A DNA stretch of 64,000 bases from Adiantum capillus-veneris (lineage: Eukaryota; Streptophyta; Polypodiopsida; Polypodiales; Pteridaceae), in the NCBI GenBank assembly GCA_014529385.2, contig CM043961.1:17712478-17776477 (forward strand), written 5' to 3'. How positions within the stretch are numbered: position 1 is the stretch's first letter; the number at the start of each line of letters is the position of its first letter. The notes beneath the pieces are model-generated. The model was not told the origin of the DNA. It searched no databases and saw only the letters and a list, made by a program, of their open reading frames with translations. A program made the position numbers and the translations under genes. Positions 57,791-64,000 of the stretch are shown in pieces.

Positions 57791-58739
57791 TTATGATTAG
57801 TCCATGTACACTCTTATTCTTAGTTGAATAAAGAGCAAAGTTAGGATGTATACAAAGATGGATAATGACACTGCTATGATCCTCCACTTGGAAGTTGTCT
57901 CATTAGCGATATGGTAAGCATAGCTATGAGAAGATAAGAAATAGGACGCTTATTACCTAAAAAATTACCCAAAGGAGTGTAATGGTCTTACCAAACAATG
58001 CCTAGATGCTTCAGAAGAGATTAAATCTTCAAAAAAAAGTTGTGGTGTAAGGGAATTTGAGAATTAAATGGGGAAGAAGGAGGAAGAAATCTATTGAGAA
58101 AAGTAAACGACTCAAGAGAGAAGCTCTAGGAATAGGATATGGTTTAGATCTACAACTTTAGGAAGAGGTGAAGTGAGGTTCATAGAGAAATTGAGAGATT
58201 GAATAGGTGATCGCTACCATTGAGGAGAATGTAGCAAGCTTGAGGAGGGAAAGGAGGTTTCAAACTTCTACTGCAAGAGCCTTTTGGGAGGGAAAAGTGA
58301 CATTGAAGAAGGACATGCAACTTGCAAGCTAGAGTGGAGAGAGGATAGAGATGGTACGATAGAGAGAGGAGGGAGGGAATGTCCATCATGTTTTTGGAGG
58401 GGCTCCATTTTAGAAGAGAGAGGGGAGAAGTTGGTAGAAACTAGAGACAAAAGATTGGTTTCTACTCTTATCATTTTACAAAAATATTCAAGTTTTCCAA
58501 TTTATGAGAGATTTTTTCATTATATTACTTGAAACTTATTCCCCTACACCTCTAGGCTTACAAGTTTGACCACTCACTTTTAGACAATGCCATACCCACT
58601 CTTTTGGTCCACATCGCATCCACCCATTTGCCCACCCCACAATCCATGGCAAATAAGAGGCCCTCCCAGACCACATTACATTCCTAATGACCATACTATT
58701 GATATGTTTTGCTAGTTTTATTATTGATTTTAATTGTTG

Positions 58740-59284
58740 CTAACCTAATCTACTTTTGTCTAAGCAGATGTATCTAGAACTTGGCATGCTTTAAGGGCTG
58801 CCTTGGACACAGCTATCATCCACGTGTGTCTTAGGTTTATATTACCCTCCATAGTTCCAGCAGGCATGACCAAAAAATCTTGAGCTACAACCCCATTGTC
58901 ATAACTAACAGAAGTGTGCTAGATTCCAAAACCCGTAGTTTTTTTCTTTTTGACACCCTTGACTTGGATAATACTTTCAGATAGAGGTGGCTTCCCTAAC
59001 TGACACCACACCCCATATGATAGCAGATTATATTTATCACTCGTGTCCAATAAGGCGTTATATGGCACTTTTCCATAGGTGATGTTTAGCTCTATAGGGT
59101 ATCGTAGAGGTGTGTCAGAGTCCAACCAATCTTCATTGGTTTCAACATGGAATGCATGTGTAACTCCAAGGTTAGCCTCTCGTTGGCGTCTTATGCGTTG
59201 TTGTTGCTCCTTAGCCTCAGCTTGAGCTTGTATCTTCTTCAATTCTATTTGTGCCTTGGTTGCCTTTTTTTGAATGGATGGCAC
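58740..59284 (-). pseudogene. Gypsy-2 retropepsin 2 (post-integrase)
   Basis: The frame overlaps the end of integrase by 68 bases in another phase. It has a coiled-coil start (KAQIELKKIQAQAEAKEQQQ) and then ELNITYGKVPYNALLDTSDK and YNLLSYGVWCQLGKPPLSES, aligning with ALLDSGAQENLISYGLYQQL in Gypsy-1. The active-site triad reads D-T-S here rather than D-S/T-G, so catalysis is doubtful. After a stop at 58919 the homology continues (QDFLVMPAGTMEGNINLRHT). Confidence 0.7.
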
Positions 59285-60493
59285 GTAGCTCCTCTTGGCT
59301 TAAAGGATCATAGTATCTTTTAGATTTTCTCCCATTGAGGAATCCAATGGTTTCAACTCCATGAAGAGTCTCCACACGAATGGTTCCTTGTGGGGTGATC
59401 TCACATACTCTATATGGTCCTTTTCCCGCATATTTAAACTTTTTCTTTTTGTTACGCACTCCATACATAAGGACTTTATCACCAACACTGATATCTTTGT
59501 TCTTTAGATGACAGTCAAACCATTTCTTCCTCCTATATTTCTCCACAAGTGCATTTTGCACCAATAATTGCCTCTCTTCATCTAGCCTTTCAAGGATATA
59601 TAATTGCTCGACTAAGGGGTTACCATCCCAACCTTCTTGAGAAGCTACTCGAAGGCTAGGAACGACAAACTCCCATGGCATAACCGCTTCTTGGCCATAC
59701 ACCATCTTAAAACGTATGCAGTTAATGGCAACTTTGTACGCAGTACAATAAGCCCATAAAGCTGAAGTCAGCTTAAAATCCCAATCTTTGTGATGAGCTT
59801 GCACCGTTTTGGTCAAGATAGAGATTAAAGTCTTGTTGGTGCTGGCCATTTTCTTGTGGATAATAAGGTGTGGACTTATGGTGAGCTATCATAAAGTTGG
59901 TAGTGAGTTCTTTAATTAATCCATTTATAAAATGAGTACCATTGTCACTCACAATCTCAAAGGGACAACCAAATCTTTAATAATGTTCTCAAAGAGAAAC
60001 TTGGCAATTGACCTCGCATCTCAAAGAGAAACTTGGCAATTGACCTCGTAGCAGCCTTAAGTGTCGCCATGGCTTCCGCCCACTTTGTCACATAGTCAAT
60101 GGTGATGATAATATATTGAGATTGAGTGCTACAAGCTGCCAGATTAATTGGGCCTACAAAGTCCAAACCCCATTTTTCTAATGGTTGAGTCACTTTAATA
60201 GGATGTAAGGGAATCCTATCCTTTCATTGCGTGATCTTGTAATGTTGGCATTCATCACATCCTTTTGCAAAAAGTGATGCATCCTTGAATAAGGTAGGCC
60301 ACCAATAGCCTGATTGCAACACCTTTCTAGCTGTTAGTTCCCCTGAGAAATGTCCTCTGGCTATACCCATGTGGGCTTCTTGCAGTATGTATAAATACTC
60401 ATCCTCACGAGAACAACACCTAAGAATATCATCCTTCCCTAGCCTGTAGAGAGTTCTTGCAATGAGAGAGTAAGGTTCACATTCTTTTAACAA
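59217..60493 (-). pseudogene. Gypsy-2 integrase
   Basis: The N-terminal zinc-binding region (HMGIARGHFSGELTARKVLQ, GCDECQHYK) is followed by a stop. The core starts at 60193 with WGLDFVGPINLA (first Asp) and is frame-shifted by a 32-bp duplication at 59987-60050. The second Asp segment (near 59940) and the ENGQ Glu segment (near 59855) are readable in another frame. The C-terminal part (59849-59217) has VGDKVLMYGVRNKKKKFKYA, GPYRV and the tail FLNGRKSKRYYDPLSQEELR. It would join element cDNA to host DNA; broken here. Confidence 0.88.
59987..60050. repeat. 32-bp tandem duplication
   Basis: TCTCAAAGAGAAACTTGGCA... repeated with a 32-bp period and one difference. It shifts the Gypsy-2 integrase frame. 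Confidence 0.95.
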
Positions 60494-60496
60494 TTT

Positions 60497-61222
60497 TCAA
60501 GCTATGTCCTTACGAAGCTCTTTGGGTGGAAAACCATTAACTAGAAAGTTCACAATCTTCTCACTCCATTCAGGTATGGTTTCGACTAGGAATAGAGAAG
60601 TATCGGGAAACTCATCATTGACTCCAGTAGGGGCTTCACCATTGGGTATGCAAGACAAATGATCCACCATGACATGTCTTTTACCAGGTCTCACCACAAC
60701 GGTAAAATCAAACTCCAGGAGAATTAACAACCATCGTGTAATTCTTCCCATGGAACAAGGTTTATTTACTAAATACAACAAGGCTTGATGATCAACATAG
60801 AAAGGAAACTTGTTGGCCAGAAGGTAGTAGCAAAATTTATTCACTGCATAAATCATACCTAAACCTTCTTGCTCTGTAGTGGTGTAGTTTCTCTCGGCAT
60901 CATTCAATTGACGACTTGCAAAGCTTTATGGGATAGTCCAGTTTATATTCTCCTAGTTGAGCTAGAACACACCCAATAGAAAAGTTGCATCAATATGCAC
61001 ATGGAAAAGTACATTCCAGTCGGGCATTCTTAAAATAGGAGCGCTAGTCAAGGTCTTTTTCAATGAATCATAAGCATGGTCACACTCTGCAGTCCAGTGG
61101 AACTCACTAAGAAGCTTGTACAAAGGACGAGCTATCTCAGCAAAGTTTAAAATAAACCATCGGTAATAACCAACATAGCCCATGAACCTTTGAACTCCTT
61201 TATAGTTTGTAGGTGGTGGCAA
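60497..61222 (-). pseudogene. Gypsy-2 RT thumb and RNase H
   Basis: 61222-60962 encodes RFMGYVGYYRWFILNFAEIA and the connection to LFHVHIDATFLLGVF, the first RNase H Asp context. 60907-60497 holds NYTTTEQEGLGMIYAVNKFC (Glu motif), YVDHQALLYL (Asp) and the end RHVMVDHLSCI. A frame break lies between the two parts. Confidence 0.85.
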
Positions 61223-61342
61223 TTCAGCAATGGTTTTAATTTTGCTCTAATATGTGGAAATCCCATTTTTGGACACTATATGCCCTAAAATGACTTCATG
61301 TTTAACCCAAAATTGGCATTTGAAAGGGTTTAAGGAGATGCA

Positions 61343-62176
61343 TTACAATTTACACTTCTTAAACACTTTTTGTAAGCATGATAGATGTTCTTTCCAAGAG
61401 GAATAAACACAAAGGTCATCTAAGAAAGCTTCACAAAACTCCCTCCAATATTCTCTAAAAGAAGTGTTTATTAATCTTTGAAAGGTAGCAGGGGCATTGG
61501 TTAAGCCAAAAGCCATAACACGAAATGCGAACACTCCAAATTTGGTTATAAAGGTTGTTTTAGTTTGGTCCTCCAACGCAATTGTGATTTGATTGTAGCC
61601 AGAGTACCCATCTAAAAAGCTATAATCTTCCTTCCCGAAAACTCTTTCAAGCACATGTTCTGAATATGGAAAGGGGTAATGGTCCCTCCTAGTGGCGGTG
61701 TTGACCTTCTTTAGATCCAAGCACACTCTGAGTTTCCTATTCTTTTTTGGCACCATCACTATTGGAGACACCCATTCTCAGTGCTCAATAGGGTATATGA
61801 ATCCGCATTTCACAAGCTTTTTAATCTCTTCTTGAACGATCTTTGCATATTTAGGATTCATTGGGTAGGGTCGTTGTTGAACTAGTTTAGCCATGCTATT
61901 CATGGGGATTGTGTGTTGCACCACAGAAGGTGGAACACCTTTCATATCATCATATGTCCAGGCAAATATATCACTAAATTCCTTGAGAAGTTCTTTAAGT
62001 ACACACTCCTCAGTCTCTGTCAGATCTTGGGCAATGAAAACAGGTTTGGACTCTTCTCCTAGGTCTGCTAACTCTATTTCCTCAACTATCAATGGACCGT
62101 CATAAACTCCATCGCTCCCATCAATAGGTTTTCTTTGATACACAACCTTACGTTCCTCTGTGGTATAGGATTTCAA
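61343..62176 (-). pseudogene. Gypsy-2 reverse transcriptase
   Basis: 62176-61778 carries the lead-in (FSDIFAWTYDDMKGVPPSVV, QQRPYPMNPKYAKIVQEEIK) and, after one stop, 61771-61343 carries VPKKNRKLRVCLDLKKVNTA, FLDGYSGYNQITIALEDQTK, MAFGLTNAPATFQRLIN and EAFLDDLCVYS with FLDD in the YxDD position. All seven classical RT blocks are recognisable. The single stop lies before the SPIVMVPKK block. Confidence 0.9.
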
Positions 62177-62215
62177 AAGTTCAGATGCAGGGTGTAAGTC
62201 TGTGGGGTCCTGTTG

Positions 62216-63167
62216 TTATGTGGACTGTGATTTCACTTCCGATTCCTTTTGTTGTTGAGATAACTCTCGATTTTGTCGTCTCCTTACGGTACGGCTCAAC
62301 TTTGTCTTCTCTGTAGCCTCTAGTTGTGCGATGTCAGTGGGTTGTGCACTACACCACATAACGCTTTGAAGGTATTCACCCCAGTTATCTACCAACTTCC
62401 AATAAGCATCACAGACCCCTATATGATTAAGCCATTCAGCAGTAGATTTCTTTTCATTTATTCTAGCATGCACATTTGCTTGATATTGTTGCCTCTTACA
62501 TCTCTTACTCTTCTTGTCTAATTTTCAATTGTGGTCGATCTCTAGTGAAGAGTCACTAGATGAATCGTTTCTTATCTTCTGCTCCCTTGGATAGATTGTC
62601 ATCTGGGGTACCACTGGGCCGTGAATGGTTTATCCCCACATTTGCACTAAGATTTAACTCAGATTCTTCATCCTCAGATTCAATTTCAATTGATGAATCC
62701 TACCCCAAATCGTGTGGGCTATAGTCTTGTAAGACACTATTGGTTCCAATGCCAGTCAAACCTTCATCTTGTAGGTCATCAGAAGCTATATGCATTGCTT
62801 CTAGCATATTGAAGGGCACGAGTGGTGGCATTTCATCCCCCTCAGGTGTTACCCACGTCATCCCCCTATTTCCCCAAGTGTCTATGGTTGTTGCTAGGTG
62901 GACCCAATCCACATTGTTCGACTCAGTCATCACAGGTAGTACATCCATATAAGGAGAATCTTCCCCAACATCAGTGTCCGCTTTACACGTGTAACAATAT
63001 TGCAATGGGGCCGAGTAAACTGTGGTGTCAAATCTATGATCAATTATAAACCGTTTTCCTAGAGGATGTGCTCGACCAACTACAAGATCCACTCGAATGA
63101 CAGAATCTTGGAACTGCAAGTAGACATGGTTTTTAGACCAGTTATGCACCATTTTTGCTTCCCTCAT
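62216..63167 (-). pseudogene. Gypsy-2 protease-to-RT linker
   Basis: 63167-62700 starts MREAKMVHNWSKNHVYLQFQ, which aligns with FMRQLKMVQDWGYDHIYLRH just after retropepsin 1 in Gypsy-1, so this is the C-terminal edge of the protease domain plus an acidic linker. 62473-62216 is basic and Gln-rich. Roles unknown. Confidence 0.6.
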
Positions 63168-63362
63168 GAAAGGATGTCCTAAGATTATCTCCTATGCCTT
63201 AGTGTGCTTGGAGAAATCCATAACAATGAAGGTAATTCTTATTTTATGTCCAAAGACCTTAATCTTGATATCTTCTAGCATCCCAATAGGTTTAACAATA
63301 GACCCATTGGCCATCTTCACTACTATGGTTATGGTCGCAAGATGAGGTCTTCTTATAGTTTC

Positions 63363-63938
63363 CTAGCAAGTTTTAGTCACAATGCTAACCCCAACGCCAC
63401 CATCAAGGATTCCCTTCACAATTAATCCCTTAGTAGTGATTGATATGGTCACATTGAATTCATCACCCTCAAAGTATTGTCCCAACTTGTTAACAGGTAT
63501 TCCTACCACAAGGTTCTCATCTAGGTTGGGTTGTGGGTCTAAGTGTTCCTCCTCTATTGGCATCTCCATAGCTCCATCCATCTATGCAAATTGTGGTAGC
63601 CCAAACTTCAGTTCTCCATTGAGGAAGGCTCAAAGAGGTGAGACTAGCTCAGGGTTTTTATATAGTTTGGACATGATGGTGGTTCTAACTTCTGAAGACA
63701 TGAAATACATTAATTTGGCAATGTTTAACGGAACCTTTTGGAGTTCAGTCCCTTGACATGGGGAAGATGGGATCTCCATTTCTTCGATAGGATCCAATAG
63801 TCCCTCTGTAAACATTCTTTCCATCAAGAAGTGAGTACGCCCACTTTCCCATGACTTTAAGTCACTTTCTTCTTGGATGACACTAGGTATGGCTAAGGGT
63901 CTATGGACTTGGTGAGGTTTTTGTTGCATACAGAACAC
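63363..63938 (-). pseudogene. Gypsy-2 retropepsin 1 and preceding region
   Basis: 63938-63630 includes KVPLNIAKLMYFMSSEVRTT, resembling the TPVACTITLAEIL region before retropepsin 1 of Gypsy-1. 63581-63363 has NKLGQYFEGDEFNVTISI and VKGILDGGVGVSIVTKTC, with D-G-G at the active site where Gypsy-1 has D-S-G. A stop precedes the second half of the domain. Confidence 0.75.
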
Positions 63939-64000
63939 TGTGTCTATAATCTGGATCTACCTAGGTGCTGGTTCTAGATCCCTTTGGGTAACTTCTACCA

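Larger units (their letters stand above)
56278..58688 (-). mobile_element. Family A, copy 3, minus strand
   Basis: It begins at 58688 on the minus strand (ATTAGGAATGTAATGTGG) and is collinear with copies 1 and 2 through leader, first and second coding regions, then stops abruptly at 56278 where the family B terminus begins. The third region and the 3' end are missing. Confidence 0.7.
58689..64000 (-). mobile_element. Gypsy-2: Ty3/gypsy pol with a retropepsin-like domain at both ends, runs off window
   Basis: Minus-strand order from the window edge: pre-protease helical region, retropepsin 1, linker, RT, RNase H, integrase zinc finger, integrase core and tail, retropepsin 2. No LTR lies in the window; gag must be beyond 64000, and the 3' side is cut by family A copy 3 at 58688. 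It is similar to Gypsy-1 in the protease 1 region, the integrase tail and protease 2, but distinct in detail. Several stops, frame changes and a 32-bp duplication make it inactive. Confidence 0.88.

Overview
The window looks like nuclear DNA of a land plant with a large, repeat-rich genome. A fern or other seed-free vascular plant is my best guess, but this is inference. The clues are plant-type LTR retrotransposons with tRNA-Asp-like and initiator-Met-like primer sites, a broken pentatricopeptide-repeat (PPR) gene, short GT-AG intron structure, long CT/GA microsatellites and nested insertions. I see no intact host gene, no rRNA or tRNA gene, and nothing bacterial. Almost every coding stretch belongs to a mobile element and most are broken. 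Counts of differences were made by eye.

Layout. 1-3 kb: an acidic 3' exon, C/CT/G-rich simple sequence, and a truncated copia element on the minus strand. 3-24 kb: a repeat I call family A, split by a 16.3 kb LTR element (6298-22613, called Gypsy-1). 23.3-28.9 kb: a foldback, a minus-strand pseudogene with a CENH3-like histone fold, and a transposase-like pseudogene (family B). 30.7-32.4 kb: a decayed reverse transcriptase/RNase H region that looks pararetrovirus-like. 33.4-37.3 kb: family A copy 2. 38.7-43.8 kb: a copia element with both LTRs. 44.2-44.8 kb: PPR debris. 47.7-54.0 kb: a minus-strand gypsy element (Gypsy-3). 54.1-58.7 kb: repeat C, family B copy 2 and family A copy 3. 58.9-64 kb: a minus-strand gypsy pol (Gypsy-2) running off the window.

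Gypsy-1 is the most unusual element. It keeps gag, two zinc knuckles and two separate retropepsin-like domains but has no reverse transcriptase, RNase H or integrase core. It carries a further ~1,140-codon region of unknown function. Its two long non-coding spacers hold eight copies of a 24-bp palindrome, four of them spaced almost exactly 285 bp apart. Gypsy-2 has the same two retropepsin-like domains but with RT, RNase H and integrase between them. Gypsy-1 therefore looks like a pol-deleted, trans-dependent relative of this kind of element.

The strongest leads are the palindrome array, the dual-protease pol-less element, and the CENH3-like histone-fold pseudogene with a long proline-rich and coiled-coil tail next to the family B transposase.
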